From contig QHSC01000234.1 in NCBI GenBank assembly GCA_003220345.1, positions 1 through 34,258 of the forward strand: a stretch of DNA of 34,258 nucleotides, written 5' to 3'. This DNA comes from Candidatus Rokuibacteriota bacterium. Lineage in GTDB: Bacteria > Methylomirabilota > Methylomirabilia > Rokubacteriales > CSP1-6. This document shows positions 7,168-15,485 of the stretch, piece by piece; positions within the stretch are counted from its first letter, which is position 1, and every line of letters begins with the position of its first letter. Both the position numbers and the translations under genes were made by a program. The notes under the pieces are model-generated. The model saw only the letters and a list, made by a program, of their open reading frames with translations, was not told the DNA's origin and made no database searches.

Positions 7168-8355
7168 ATGGCGAAGAACACCGCGCTGCCCCTGGCCCGC
7201 TTCAATGTCCTCGACCTGACGCGCGCCCGCGCCGGCCCGACCTGCGTGCGCCAGCTCGTGGACTGGGGGGCGCACGCCATCAAGATCGAGATGCCGGGCG
7301 GCCGCACGGGCGACGGCATGGGCGGCGCGCGCCATGGCTTCGACTTCCAGAACCTGCACCGCAACAAGCGGAGCATGACGCTCAACCTCCAGGATCCCGA
7401 GGGCGTCAAGATCTTCAAGGAGCTCGCGAGGGAGACGGACATCGTCGTCGAGAATTACCGCCCCGGCGTGAAGAAGCGCCTGGGCATCGACTACGAGAGC
7501 CTGCGCCAGATCAACCCGCGCCTGATCTACGGGAGCATCTCGGGCTTCGGGCAGAGCGGCCCGTACCGGGATCGGCCCGGAGTGGACCAGATCGCGCAGG
7601 GCATGGGCGGGTTGATGAGCATCACGGGAATTCCCGGCCAGGGGCCGGTGCGCGTCGGCATCCCCATCGCCGACCTCTGCTCGGGCATCCTGCTCGCGCA
7701 AGGCATCCTGGTCGCCCTCCTCGAGCGTGAGATCACGGGCGAGGGCAAGTGGGTGCACACCTCCCTGCTGGAAGCCATGCTCTCGATGCTAGACTTCCAG
7801 GCCTCGCGCTGGCTCATGAGCGGCGAGGTGGCGCCGCAGGCGGGCAACAACCATCCCACGGGCATTCCGACCGGGGTCTTCGAGACCAAGGACGGGCACA
7901 TCAACATCGCCGCCGCCGGCGACGACATCTACTCGCGCTTTTGCCGCGCCATCGAGCGCCCGGACCTGCTCACCGATCCGCGCTTCGCCACGGCCAAGGC
8001 GCGCTCCACGAACCGCGACGTGATCATGGAGGTGCTCATGCCGGTGACCCGGCAGAAGCCGAGCGCGGAATGGATCGCGCTACTCAACGAGGCGGGTGTG
8101 CCCTGCGGCCCCATCTACAAGATCAACGAATCCTTTGCGGATCCCCAGGTGCAGCACCTGGCCATGGCCCAGCCGGTGCATTCCCCGGCCCTCGGCGACC
8201 TCACGATCCTGGGGCACCCGGTCTCGTTCGGCGCGAGCCGTCTTCCGATCCGCAGCAACGCGCCGGAGCTGGGCCAGCACAACGAGGAGATCCTGACGTC
8301 GATCGGCTACACGAAGGACCAGATCGCCGACCTGGCGAAGCGCGGAGTGATCTGA
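7168..8355 (+). CDS. CaiB/BaiF-type (class III) CoA transferase
   Basis: A 395-residue family III CoA transferase, the family of formyl-CoA, carnitine and succinyl-CoA:mesaconate CoA transferases. It moves CoA between carboxylic acids in the cytosol. The covalent-intermediate Asp is at residue 169 (PIADLCSG), the same number as in formyl-CoA transferase. Family signatures include VLDLTRARAGP near the N-terminus, KIEMPGG, HRNKRSMTLNL (64-74) and ISGFGQSGPY (124-133). A GAGGAC box precedes the ATG. It is the last gene of the plus-strand run and converges on murA, the two stops lying in one 18-base palindrome. It would activate the acid substrate for the upstream reductase and dehydrogenase. Confidence 0.92.
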   Translation: MAKNTALPLARFNVLDLTRARAGPTCVRQLVDWGAHAIKIEMPGGRTGDGMGGARHGFDFQNLHRNKRSMTLNLQDPEGVKIFKELARETDIVVENYRPGVKKRLGIDYESLRQINPRLIYGSISGFGQSGPYRDRPGVDQIAQGMGGLMSITGIPGQGPVRVGIPIADLCSGILLAQGILVALLEREITGEGKWVHTSLLEAMLSMLDFQASRWLMSGEVAPQAGNNHPTGIPTGVFETKDGHINIAAAGDDIYSRFCRAIERPDLLTDPRFATAKARSTNRDVIMEVLMPVTRQKPSAEWIALLNEAGVPCGPIYKINESFADPQVQHLAMAQPVHSPALGDLTILGHPVSFGASRLPIRSNAPELGQHNEEILTSIGYTKDQIADLAKRGVI

Positions 8356-8369
8356 GGCCGCCGCCTCAG
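8352..8369. terminator. palindrome shared by two convergent stop codons
   Basis: CTGAGGC / GCCTCAG is a perfect 7-bp inverted repeat with a CGCC loop. It contains the TGA of the CoA transferase (8353-8355) on one arm and the TGA of murA (8366-8368) on the other. No T-tract follows on either strand, so it is a candidate bidirectional terminator or 3'-end hairpin rather than a classical one. Confidence 0.4.
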
Positions 8370-9655
8370 TCGTTCACGCGGCGGATCTTGGCGCCCAGGC
8401 TCAGCAGCTTGCCCTCGATGTTCTCGTAGCCGCGATCGATCTGCTCGATGCTGCGAATGACCGTCCGGCCCTCGGCACAGAGGGCCGCGATGACCAGGGC
8501 GATGCCTGCCCGGATGTCGGGGCTGGGAATTCCGGCCGGCTCACCGCGAAGTCGGGCCGGGCCCTGGACCAGCGCACGATGGGGATCGCACAGCACGACC
8601 TTGGCCCCCATGCCGATGAGCCGATCCAGGAAGAACAGCCGGCTCTCGTACATCTTCTCGTGAAAGAGCACGGATCCCTTCGATTGCGTCGCGGCCACGA
8701 GGGCGACGCTCATGAGATCCGCCGGAAAGGCGGGCCAGGGGCCGTCCTCCACCCGCGGAATGGCGTCGCCGAGGTCGGCGCGGATCTCGAGGGGCTGCTC
8801 ACCCGGAACCACCAGATCGCGACCGCGGAGCTTCGTGACGATCCCGAGTCGCTCGAACACGGCGAGCGTCATGCGAAGATCGTCCGGCCGCACGTCCTCG
8901 ATCACGACGTCGTCTCCCGCGAGCGCCCCGAGAACGACGAAGCTGCCGATCTCCATGAAGTCCGGACCGAGAACGAAGTCGGCCCCCGTCAGTGCCCGAC
9001 CGCCCCGGATGGTGAGGAGATTGGATCCCACGCCTTCGATCTGGGCTCCCATCGACTGGAGCAGGACGCAGAGCCCTTGCACATGAGGCTCGGACGCCGC
9101 GTGGCGCAGGATCGTGGTCCCCTCGGCCAGCACCGCGGCCAGGATCACGTTCTCGGTCGCCGTCACGCTCGCCTCGTCCAGCAGGATGTCCTGCCCGTGC
9201 AGGCGGGATGCCGACAGGGTCAACCCGTCGGCATCAGATTGCATCGCGGCCCCGAGTCCCACGAGGCCCATCACGTGCGAATCGATGCGCCGGCGCCCGA
9301 TCCGGTCCCCCCCGGATTGTCCAAACTCCGCCCGGCCCTCTCGGGCGAGAAGCGGGCCCATGAGAACGAGCGCGCCGCGGATCTTTCGAAGAAGGTCGGG
9401 GTTCGGCCGTGTCGTCTGGATGGCTCGGGCGTGCAGGGTGGCTGCATGAGGGTCGTGTCGGGTCACCGACACGCCGAGGCCCTCGACGAGGGCGAGCATG
9501 GTTCGCACGTCCTCGATGTCGGGCAGATTGCGCAGGGTCACGGGCTCGCTGGTGAGGAGCGCGGCGGCCACGGCGGGGAAGGCCGCGTTCTTGTTGCCAC
9601 TCGGGCGAACCCGTCCCTTCAGTCGGGCCCGTCCGTCGATCACGAACTCTGCCAC
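8366..9655 (-). CDS. murA: UDP-GlcNAc 1-carboxyvinyltransferase with Asp in place of the catalytic Cys
   Basis: First committed enzyme of peptidoglycan synthesis, adding enolpyruvate from PEP to UDP-GlcNAc in the cytosol. The 429 residues are full length. Visible active-site features are Lys22-Asn23 (SGNKNAA), the FPADLMSV segment carrying the conserved Asp, and DIRAGIALV with the conserved Arg near the C-terminus. The mobile loop reads QSGGDRIGRRR, so the position equivalent to E. coli Cys115 is Asp117. This substitution is known in mycobacteria, chlamydiae and Borrelia and makes MurA insensitive to fosfomycin. It uses a GTG start (9653-9655) with only a weak Shine-Dalgarno. It follows DUF1304 by 7 bases on the same strand; no dcw-cluster genes are nearby, so it could be the sole murA or a second copy. 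Confidence 0.93.
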   Translation of the reverse strand: MAEFVIDGRARLKGRVRPSGNKNAAFPAVAAALLTSEPVTLRNLPDIEDVRTMLALVEGLGVSVTRHDPHAATLHARAIQTTRPNPDLLRKIRGALVLMGPLLAREGRAEFGQSGGDRIGRRRIDSHVMGLVGLGAAMQSDADGLTLSASRLHGQDILLDEASVTATENVILAAVLAEGTTILRHAASEPHVQGLCVLLQSMGAQIEGVGSNLLTIRGGRALTGADFVLGPDFMEIGSFVVLGALAGDDVVIEDVRPDDLRMTLAVFERLGIVTKLRGRDLVVPGEQPLEIRADLGDAIPRVEDGPWPAFPADLMSVALVAATQSKGSVLFHEKMYESRLFFLDRLIGMGAKVVLCDPHRALVQGPARLRGEPAGIPSPDIRAGIALVIAALCAEGRTVIRSIEQIDRGYENIEGKLLSLGAKIRRVND

Positions 9656-9662
9656 TACCGTG

Positions 9663-10049
9663 TCAGCTCAGGCGGAGATAGAGCACGCCGATCAGGAAGA
9701 TCAGGGGCGCCAGGCCCTGGATGACGGCGCCACGCATCATCTGGGGCGAGGAGGCGGCGAGCACGACGGCGGCGGCCAGCATGGACGCGCAGTTCCAGGT
9801 CACCAGCGTCAGGCCGAGGCTCGTGCGCCCCGAGGCGATGAGCGCGAGCCCGCCGAGCGCGCCGGCCGCCAGGAAGAGATTGTAGAAGCCCTGATTGAGC
9901 GCGAGCGACTTCGTGGTCTGCGCCTGCTCCGCGGTGCTGCGAAAGCGCCGGTAGACGGCAGGCTTCGTCCACCAGAGACTCTCCATGCAGAAGAACAGGA
10001 CGTGGATGATCCCGGCCAGAGCGGCAGCGGCCCACATGACGACGAGCAT
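9663..10049 (-). CDS. DUF1304 family membrane protein
   Basis: A 128-residue integral membrane protein with four predicted helices (about 4-24, 46-70, 77-101 and 107-126). The first carries HVLFFCMESLWW, matching the HxxFxxE pattern of the DUF1304 family, and the following loop reads TKPAVYRRFR. The biochemical function of the family is not established. GAGGAGG lies about 8 bases upstream of the ATG. It is 7 bases upstream of murA and 42 bases downstream of the dioxygenase gene, so co-transcription in a pal-dioxygenase-DUF1304-murA run is likely. Confidence 0.85.
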   Translation of the reverse strand: MLVVMWAAAALAGIIHVLFFCMESLWWTKPAVYRRFRSTAEQAQTTKSLALNQGFYNLFLAAGALGGLALIASGRTSLGLTLVTWNCASMLAAAVVLAASSPQMMRGAVIQGLAPLIFLIGVLYLRLS

Positions 10050-10091
10050 GTCAGCGACCTCCTCGGGCCTTCGAGGCGAGGCTCCGGATCG

Positions 10092-10673
10092 TCATCCTCC
10101 CCGGAGAACGAAATCGAACGCGCCGATCTTGCCGCCCTCGACGTCCCGGACCTTCATCACGAGCTTGGGATCGAAGATGCCGTCACGCTGATTGGCCGAC
10201 TCCCCCGGGAAATAGAGCTGGGTGGTGAGGGCGGGCCGACCGGGCGCCTGCACCTTGACGTGGATGTGTCGCGTGCGGCCCGGATACTGCGCGGGCACGA
10301 CGGTCTCGAGCCGGTAGTGCCCGGCGGCATCGGTGAGCTGATGCCCGCGAAGGCGCTGGCCCTCATTGTCATAGCGGCCGGCGGCATCCGCCTGCCAGAA
10401 GTCCAGGAGCGCGCGGGGCACCGGCTTGCAGTCGGCCGTGAGCACGGAGCCCTCGACGACCAGCCTCGTCCCGGGCATGCCGGGCTCGATGAGGGAGGCC
10501 CTTGCCGGGGAGTTCGGCTTGAAGTACGGCCCTTCCGTCTGGGGCGGCGTGTCCCCACCACAGGCCATGGCCGCTCGAGCTCCGGAGACCCGGCCGGCGG
10601 CCCAGGCCACCCCGACGGACAGTGAGGCGATCAGAAAAACCCGACGACTCTCCCGCTCGCTGCGTCTCTCCAT
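10092..10673 (-). CDS. exported intradiol ring-cleavage dioxygenase-like protein
   Basis: A 193-residue intradiol dioxygenase-fold protein related to protocatechuate 3,4-/catechol dioxygenases, which use non-haem Fe(III) to cleave catechols between the hydroxyls. All four iron ligands appear present: Tyr101 (GRYDN), Tyr130 (PAQYPG), His136 and His138 (RHIHVKV). It lacks the long N-terminal dimerisation domain of cytosolic enzymes. It carries a Tat-like signal (SRRVFL near residues 9-14, then a hydrophobic stretch ending ARAA), so it is probably folded with iron and exported. Such exported forms exist in many soil bacteria with poorly defined substrates. It sits between pal and DUF1304 on the same strand with short gaps. 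Confidence 0.87.
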   Translation of the reverse strand: MERRSERESRRVFLIASLSVGVAWAAGRVSGARAAMACGGDTPPQTEGPYFKPNSPARASLIEPGMPGTRLVVEGSVLTADCKPVPRALLDFWQADAAGRYDNEGQRLRGHQLTDAAGHYRLETVVPAQYPGRTRHIHVKVQAPGRPALTTQLYFPGESANQRDGIFDPKLVMKVRDVEGGKIGAFDFVLRGG

Positions 10674-10723
10674 GGCGCTCCTCCTCTGGCGCCCATTAGA
10701 CGGCTGTCGGGAGCGGCGACGGG

Positions 10724-11278
10724 CTACTGGGCCTTGACGAGGAAGTGTGCGCGACGATTCCGAGCCCAGCAGCTCTCGGCGTGCTCGGTGCAGACGGGCC
10801 GCTCCTTGCCGTAGGAGATGATGGTGATGCGGGTGGCCGGCAATCCCTGCGCGAGCAGGTAGTTCATGGTCGCCCGCGCGCGCCGCTCGCCCAGCGCCAG
10901 GTTGTACTCGTTCGTGCCGCGCTCGTCGCAGTGCCCCTCGATGAGCACGAGGTCATTGCCCCGCGTCTTCAGCCAGGCGGCATTGGCATCGAGGGTCTTG
11001 GCATCCTGGGGGCGGATGTCGGACTTGTCGAAGTCGAAGTAAACGTCCTTCAGGTTCGCGCTCTCCTCGAACTGCGCAGGCCTCGCGGCGGGAGCGGGAG
11101 TCGGAGATGGCATGACCGCGGGCGGAGGTGCAGGGGTCGGGGTCGGCGTCGCGGTAGGACCCGTCGGCGGAGGGGCTGCGGCCCCGGTGGTCATGGGACG
11201 CTTCGGGCATCCGGTCAGCAACAATGCGATGGCCAGCATCAGGACAATGGCCGGAGCCGATCTCGCCGTCGTGCGCAC
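10724..11278 (-). CDS. pal: peptidoglycan-associated lipoprotein Pal (OmpA-like)
   Basis: Outer-membrane lipoprotein that anchors the envelope to peptidoglycan and works with Tol proteins. With the GTG start at 11278 it has 184 residues. There is an N-terminal hydrophobic signal with lipobox LLLTGC, then a Pro/Thr/Ala-rich linker, then the OmpA C-terminal domain. That domain shows VYFDFDKSDI, IEGHCDERGTNEYNLALG and RRAHFLV, with the diaminopimelate-binding Asp and Arg in place. GTG 11278 was chosen because GAGGAGG lies 7 bases before it; a TTG at 11296 is upstream of that site. Usually pal follows tolB, but no tol genes lie in this window. It appears to lead the minus-strand run toward murA. 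Confidence 0.93.
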   Translation of the reverse strand: MRTTARSAPAIVLMLAIALLLTGCPKRPMTTGAAAPPPTGPTATPTPTPAPPPAVMPSPTPAPAARPAQFEESANLKDVYFDFDKSDIRPQDAKTLDANAAWLKTRGNDLVLIEGHCDERGTNEYNLALGERRARATMNYLLAQGLPATRITIISYGKERPVCTEHAESCWARNRRAHFLVKAQ

Positions 11279-11483
11279 TGTGTCGCCTCCTCGCAAAGAG
11301 TTCGTGTTCGATTCGCCGGGATGCCCGGGCGCCTAGGCCATCTTAACGGAACCCACCGCACTTCCTGCTATTTCACGAAGGCCGCACCGGAGACCCGCCT
11401 CACTCCCTGGTGGGAGACGAGGAGCTGGAGTACCATGTGGCCACCCTGTTGGTCGCCCCTTCGAGGGCGGAGAGGAGCAGGCG

Positions 11484-13196
11484 ATGTCCTATGACCTCGT
11501 GATCAAGAATGGCTGGGTGGTGGATGGATCCGGGCTGCCCCGGTATCGGGGCGACGTCGGCGTGATCGCCGGCCGGATCGCTGCCATCGGCCGCATCCGG
11601 GAGTCTGCGCGCGAGGTCATCGACGCCGAGGGCCGGGTTGTCACGCCCGGCTTCGTGGACGGGCACACGCACATGGACGCCCAGATCTTCTGGGACCCTC
11701 TCGGCACCTGCTCGTGCTGGCACGGGATCACCAGCGTCGTCATGGGCAACTGTGGCTTCACCCTCGCCCCCTGCGCCAAGGAAGACCGGCACCTGGTCAT
11801 CCGCAATCTCCAGAGGGCTGAAGACATCTCGGTGGAGGCCATGGAGGCCGGCATCGACTGGCGCTGGACCACCTTCCCCCAGTTCCTCGACACGCTCGAG
11901 TCCCTGCCCAAGGGAATCAACTATTCCGGCTATCTCGGCCACTCCGCCCTCCGCACCTACGTCATGGGCGAGCGGGCCTTCGACAAGCCAGCCACCGAGG
12001 ATGATCTGGCCGCCATGGAGTGCGAGCTGCGTGGGGCCATCGCCGCGGGGGCCATGGGCTTCACGACCTCGCGCTCGCCGAGCCACGAGACCCCGGACGG
12101 GCGGCCTGTGGCCAGCCGCGTGGCCGCGTGGGACGAGGTGCGGCGGCTCGTCGGGGCCATGGGCGAGATGAACGCGGGCATCTTCGAAATCGCGGGCGAA
12201 GGCGTGGACCGGACCGACGACAATCCAGGCCTGCGCGACTACCACAGGCGGCTACGCGATCTCGCCGTCGAGACGGGACGGCCCGTGACCTTCGGGCTCT
12301 TCACTCGCCGGGACGCGCCGAAAGTCTGGCGGACCTATCTCGATCTCCTCGAAGACACCGCGGCCGCGGGCGGCCGCATGTTCGCACAGGTGCACAGCCG
12401 AGCCCTATCGTCCGTCCTCTCTTTCAAGACCCAGCTCCCCTTCGACCGTCTTCCCGTGTGGAAGGAGCTGCGAGCGCTTCCCCTGGCGGAGCAGGCGCGC
12501 CGCTTGCGCGATCCTGAGCTCCGGCAGGCGCTGGTGCGCGCGTCGCGCGAACGCGACGAGGGGAAAGCCCTGGGCACGGAGGCACGGCCCGTCCCCTTCG
12601 AGTGGCTCTTCGTCATGGAGACCCCGGATGGTCCGCACCGCTCGATCGCCGAGGTGGCGCGGGAGCGTGGCTGCGATCCCGTCGAGGCCATGATCGACCT
12701 CGCCCTCGAGAAGGACATGGAAGTCTTCTTCCTGCATCCCGTGGCGAACGAGAACCAGGACTACGCGCTGGAGCTGATCAAGCACCGGCGCTCGGTCGTG
12801 ACCTTTTCCGATTCGGGCGCCCACGTCTCCCAGCTCATGGATGCCTCCCTCCAGACTCACCTGCTCAGCTACTGGGTGCGCGCGAAGCAGGCCCTCACCC
12901 TCGAGGAGGCGGTGCGGATGCTCACCTTCGACACCGCCACCCAGTGGGGCTTCACGGACCGCGGTCTGATCCGGGAAGGCTTCGCCGCCGACCTCGTGGT
13001 CTTCGATCCGGACACCGTGGGCGCCGAGATGCCCGAGGTGGTCGATGATCTGCCCTCGGGGGCGCGTCGCCTGATCCAGCGCGCGCGGGGATTCGCCGCC
13101 ACCGTGGTCAATGGCGAGACGGTCCTGCGCGACGGCAAGCACACGGGCGCTCTTCCTGGAAGACTCCTGAGGGGACCGCTGGCGAGTAGATCCTAG
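11484..13196 (+). CDS. D-aminoacylase-type amidohydrolase (amidohydrolase 3 family)
   Basis: A 570-residue amidohydrolase resembling N-acyl-D-amino-acid deacylases, which hydrolyse N-acylated amino acids or related cyclic amides using zinc. Visible features are the N-terminal beta-sandwich (DLVIKNGWVVDGSG), the metal motif H61-T-H63-M-D65 after GFVDG, the family Cys ligand in GNCGFTLAPC (Cys90), and SDSGAH near 445. The C-terminus reads GFAADLVVFDPDTVG and VVNGETVLRDG, typical of the composite sandwich domain. GGAGAGGAG lies upstream of the ATG. It is a single gene flanked by minus-strand pal and by a dispersed repeat at its 3' end. Acyl-D-amino-acid specificity is a family guess. Confidence 0.9.
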   Translation: MSYDLVIKNGWVVDGSGLPRYRGDVGVIAGRIAAIGRIRESAREVIDAEGRVVTPGFVDGHTHMDAQIFWDPLGTCSCWHGITSVVMGNCGFTLAPCAKEDRHLVIRNLQRAEDISVEAMEAGIDWRWTTFPQFLDTLESLPKGINYSGYLGHSALRTYVMGERAFDKPATEDDLAAMECELRGAIAAGAMGFTTSRSPSHETPDGRPVASRVAAWDEVRRLVGAMGEMNAGIFEIAGEGVDRTDDNPGLRDYHRRLRDLAVETGRPVTFGLFTRRDAPKVWRTYLDLLEDTAAAGGRMFAQVHSRALSSVLSFKTQLPFDRLPVWKELRALPLAEQARRLRDPELRQALVRASRERDEGKALGTEARPVPFEWLFVMETPDGPHRSIAEVARERGCDPVEAMIDLALEKDMEVFFLHPVANENQDYALELIKHRRSVVTFSDSGAHVSQLMDASLQTHLLSYWVRAKQALTLEEAVRMLTFDTATQWGFTDRGLIREGFAADLVVFDPDTVGAEMPEVVDDLPSGARRLIQRARGFAATVVNGETVLRDGKHTGALPGRLLRGPLASRS

Positions 13197-13216
13197 CCCA
13201 GGCGGCTGAAGAGTTT

Positions 13217-13290
13217 CATCCCTCCCCCATCGGGGGAGAGGGACGCAGTTCGAGCTGAGCGGCGCAGCCGCGAGGCGAGGGCTGAGTAGA
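13217..13290 (-). repeat. dispersed palindromic repeat, copy 3 (extended form)
   Basis: It contains CCCTCCCCCATCGGGGGAGAGGG, a shortened version of the hairpin in copies 1 and 2. It then runs on through about 50 more bases ending GGGCTGAGTAGA. Read in reverse complement, those bases match, with a few substitutions, the sequence just upstream of copy 5 (30344-30400). This shows that the unit is longer than the hairpin alone. It lies between the convergent amidohydrolase and PaiB genes. Confidence 0.7.
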
Positions 13291-13305
13291 TCAAGGGGCA
13301 GACGT

Positions 13306-13944
13306 CTACGAAGTCTGGGCTTCCTTCACCAATTTAGACATCGCCGCCGCGTTGGCGTCCTTCATCGCGCCCAGGCCCTGGACGACGCCTTCACGGTCCA
13401 CGGCGGGCCGGTTCTGACTGACCTTCCACTTCCCGACGAGCCTGGTCACCGGCATCTCGATTCCGACGATCGCCCGGAGCTGCGTCTTGATGAAGTCCTC
13501 GGGCGCATCCGAGACCTTCCAGGGCTCCGCCCGGCCCGACTCATGACGAGTGGTGAGCCGCTCGACGAGACCGCGAAGCCAGGCTTCATCCTCGATGATG
13601 CGCAGCGATCCGTAGGCGTGGACGACGATGTAGTTGAAGGTGGGAACGACCTTGCCTGTTTCCTTCTTCGTCTGATACCACGCGGGGCTGATGTACGCCT
13701 GCGGCCCCTGGAACACGGTCAGCGCCTCGACGTCGCGGGAGAAGTCGCGCCACACGGGATTGGCCCGGGCCACGTGGCCGCGGAGCGTTCCGAATGGCGC
13801 CGGCTCGGAGTCGATCTCGAGCGGGATGTGGTTGGCGTTGAGCCCGGTCGAGCCGAGCGTCACCAGCACGGCGAGCGGGTGCTCGTGAATCAGCCGATGC
13901 ATCACCTCGGCCCGCGTCTCCTCGAAATGCGCCGGCATGTACAT
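13306..13944 (-). CDS. FMN-binding negative transcriptional regulator, PaiB-like
   Basis: A 212-residue PaiB-family protein with a split-barrel flavin-binding fold. In Bacillus PaiB represses protease and sporulation genes, but most homologues have undefined roles and may be flavin enzymes. Family signatures are MYMPAHFEE at the start, HPLAVLVT and NANHIPLEI in the first half, and AYISPAWY, PTFNYIVVHAYG and KTQLRAIVGIEM in the second. The frame is open further upstream, but MYMPAHF is the conserved family start, so 13944 was chosen; no good Shine-Dalgarno is seen. It begins 14 bases after the stop of a small lipoprotein gene on the same strand, and translation may be coupled to it. Confidence 0.88.
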   Translation of the reverse strand: MYMPAHFEETRAEVMHRLIHEHPLAVLVTLGSTGLNANHIPLEIDSEPAPFGTLRGHVARANPVWRDFSRDVEALTVFQGPQAYISPAWYQTKKETGKVVPTFNYIVVHAYGSLRIIEDEAWLRGLVERLTTRHESGRAEPWKVSDAPEDFIKTQLRAIVGIEMPVTRLVGKWKVSQNRPAVDREGVVQGLGAMKDANAAAMSKLVKEAQTS

Positions 13945-13958
13945 CGATCGGAAGGCCG

Positions 13959-14129
13959 TCAGCGACCGTACCAGTGGCGATAGTAGTAGGGCTGGTACGT
14001 GTACACCGGATACGCGTAGATCACTCGAGGCGGCGGCGGGGGTGGCGCATATGCGTAGGGAGCGGGGGCGGGCACCAGGACACACCCACCGAGAAGCCAT
14101 CCAGCCAGGGCAAGCAATGCGAGTCTCAT
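13959..14129 (-). CDS. small Tyr/Pro-rich lipoprotein (56 aa)
   Basis: A short gene with GGGAGGA about 6 bases before its ATG. The product starts MRLALLALAGWLLGGC, a textbook lipoprotein signal with Cys16 in the lipobox. The mature part of about 40 residues is dominated by Pro and Tyr, with a six-Pro run followed by a tail rich in aromatic residues. No family is recognised. It is likely a surface or periplasm-facing lipoprotein. PaiB follows 14 bases downstream on the same strand. Confidence 0.7.
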   Translation of the reverse strand: MRLALLALAGWLLGGCVLVPAPAPYAYAPPPPPPRVIYAYPVYTYQPYYYRHWYGR

Positions 14130-14235
14130 GAGGGGTCCTCCCGCGTGCTAGACGACGGGCTACGGCCATCTATTCGTCTATTCGTCACGAGGACGTCTGG
14201 CGCGTGGGGTGATCGCGGCGCGCAGCGCTGGGTAT

Positions 14236-14268
14236 GGCACGGAGGCGGCGCGCAGCCGCCCCCGTGCC
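14236..14268 (-). terminator. long GC hairpin after an exported-protein gene
   Basis: GGCACGG pairs with CCGTGCC and GGCGGC with GCCGCC, with one A/C mismatch and a GCGCA loop, giving 13 pairs. It lies 30 bases past the stop of the gene at 14298-14822 on the minus strand. No T-tract follows, so termination is only a candidate role; it may stabilise the 3' end instead. Confidence 0.45.
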
Positions 14269-14297
14269 TTCGTCAGTGCGTTGTTCTTGCTATTCGA

Positions 14298-14822
14298 CTA
14301 GCCGCCGCGGCGGCCGCCCCGCCCGCGGTCGTCACGTCCTCCACGGTCGTCACGCCCTCCACGCTCTTCACGGCCTTCATGCCGGTCTTCGCGGCGCTCG
14401 TCGCGAACCGCTTCGCGATGGTCGCGCCCCTCCTCCCAGCGTCGGCCCCATGCTGGGGCCCACTGGGGCGGGCCCTCGCGCCGCCAGTGTCTCCACTCCG
14501 AAGGTGGCGAGCGGTAGTAGCGCACGGGCACGGCGAGGATCGGCCGCGGAATGAACTCGGGCGCCACGACCACCCAGGGCCCGTTGTACCGGGGCGCCAC
14601 GTACCACCCACCGTTGGTGAAGACGTAGTACTGCCCGCCGTAGAAGAAATAGTTGGCCTCGACCGCCGGCGCATACATGACCGGAGTGGCAGGGACCACG
14701 ACCAGGTGCGGCGGGGCCGGAACATTGATCCCGATATTCACGCTGACCTGGGCCGCCGCCGAGCCCGCCGCCCCCATGACGGCCGCTATGGCGACCACTC
14801 CAAGAATCATCCGTCGAAACAT
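14298..14822 (-). CDS. exported protein with Arg/Asp/Gly-rich tail
   Basis: A 174-residue secreted or periplasmic protein with no firm family. It has a signal peptide (MFRRMILGVVAIAAVMG, cleavage after GSAAA). A central aromatic region follows, with YFFYGGQYYVFTNGGWYVAP and NGPWVVV, which resembles small Tyr/Trp-rich envelope proteins. The C-terminus is about 50 residues of Arg/Glu/Asp/Gly repeats (RGGRDDRGGRDDRG), probably disordered. AAGGAGGA is 7 bases upstream of the chosen ATG (14822); a longer frame to 14927 lacks such a site. It is flanked on the same strand by other small exported-protein genes. Confidence 0.8.
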   Translation of the reverse strand: MFRRMILGVVAIAAVMGAAGSAAAQVSVNIGINVPAPPHLVVVPATPVMYAPAVEANYFFYGGQYYVFTNGGWYVAPRYNGPWVVVAPEFIPRPILAVPVRYYRSPPSEWRHWRREGPPQWAPAWGRRWEEGRDHREAVRDERREDRHEGREERGGRDDRGGRDDRGRGGRRGG

Positions 14823-14923
14823 GGCTCCGTCCTCCTTGCTGGGAGCGGACGATCTCCCCCGCTCCCAGCCGATAAGACGAGACAGCCGCAGCGGATATTT
14901 ACGCCGGCGGAAATGTCCCTCGA

Positions 14924-15313
14924 TCACTTCCGGCGGAGATCGCGAACGTAGATGTCATTGGCGACGACCGAATTGGCCTTGATCGTATCCGCGTAGATGG
15001 TGTTGGCCGCGACTTCGGGCGCCCTCAGATCACCGCGCGTATCGCTGATCTTGATTCCCTTGGACTGGTGAATGGTGCCGCGAACCTCATCGGCCTCGAT
15101 TCTGTTGGCATAGATGACCTGGGCCCGGACCTCGTGCGCTTTGATCTCGTCAGCCTGCAGGCTCGGAGGTGCGGTGACGGTCAGGCCGGGCGACAAGGGC
15201 TGCTCCACGCTGCCCTCGATCCGCACGTGAGTGGCCCACGCCAGTCCCGCGGACATCGTGATTGCCGTGAGCGTGATGAGTGCCGTCCGATGCCATGTCT
15301 TGCGATTGAGCAT
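14924..15313 (-). CDS. exported protein with a five-residue repeat
   Basis: A 129-residue protein with a signal peptide (residues 1-28, ending AWATH). The mature part from about residue 53 to 126 follows a five-residue period: Ala, then Asp/Asn or another polar residue, any residue, then Ile/Val (ADEIK, AHEVR, AQVIY, ANRIE, ADEVR; later ANTIY, ADTIK, ANSVV, ANDIY). This resembles pentapeptide-repeat beta-helices, but the hydrophobic residue is three after Ala rather than two, so it is not the canonical A(D/N)Lxx. A short beta-helix or solenoid is likely. AGGAGG precedes the ATG at 15313; the longer frame upstream has no such support. Function unknown. Confidence 0.8.
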   Translation of the reverse strand: MLNRKTWHRTALITLTAITMSAGLAWATHVRIEGSVEQPLSPGLTVTAPPSLQADEIKAHEVRAQVIYANRIEADEVRGTIHQSKGIKISDTRGDLRAPEVAANTIYADTIKANSVVANDIYVRDLRRK

Positions 15314-15485
15314 GCGAGCCTCCTGTGAAAGCCGCGCGCAGCCGAAAGTCGCTGCCACGGCGTGGGTTGACCATCGCAGGAGTAGAGCTGCATCGCATGT
15401 GCCACGGGCCCAATCGCCCCTCGGAAGGTCGTTCTTCACAGAAACGCCCCAAAGGGTCCCGAAGAAATTTCCGGGGACGGTCGGA

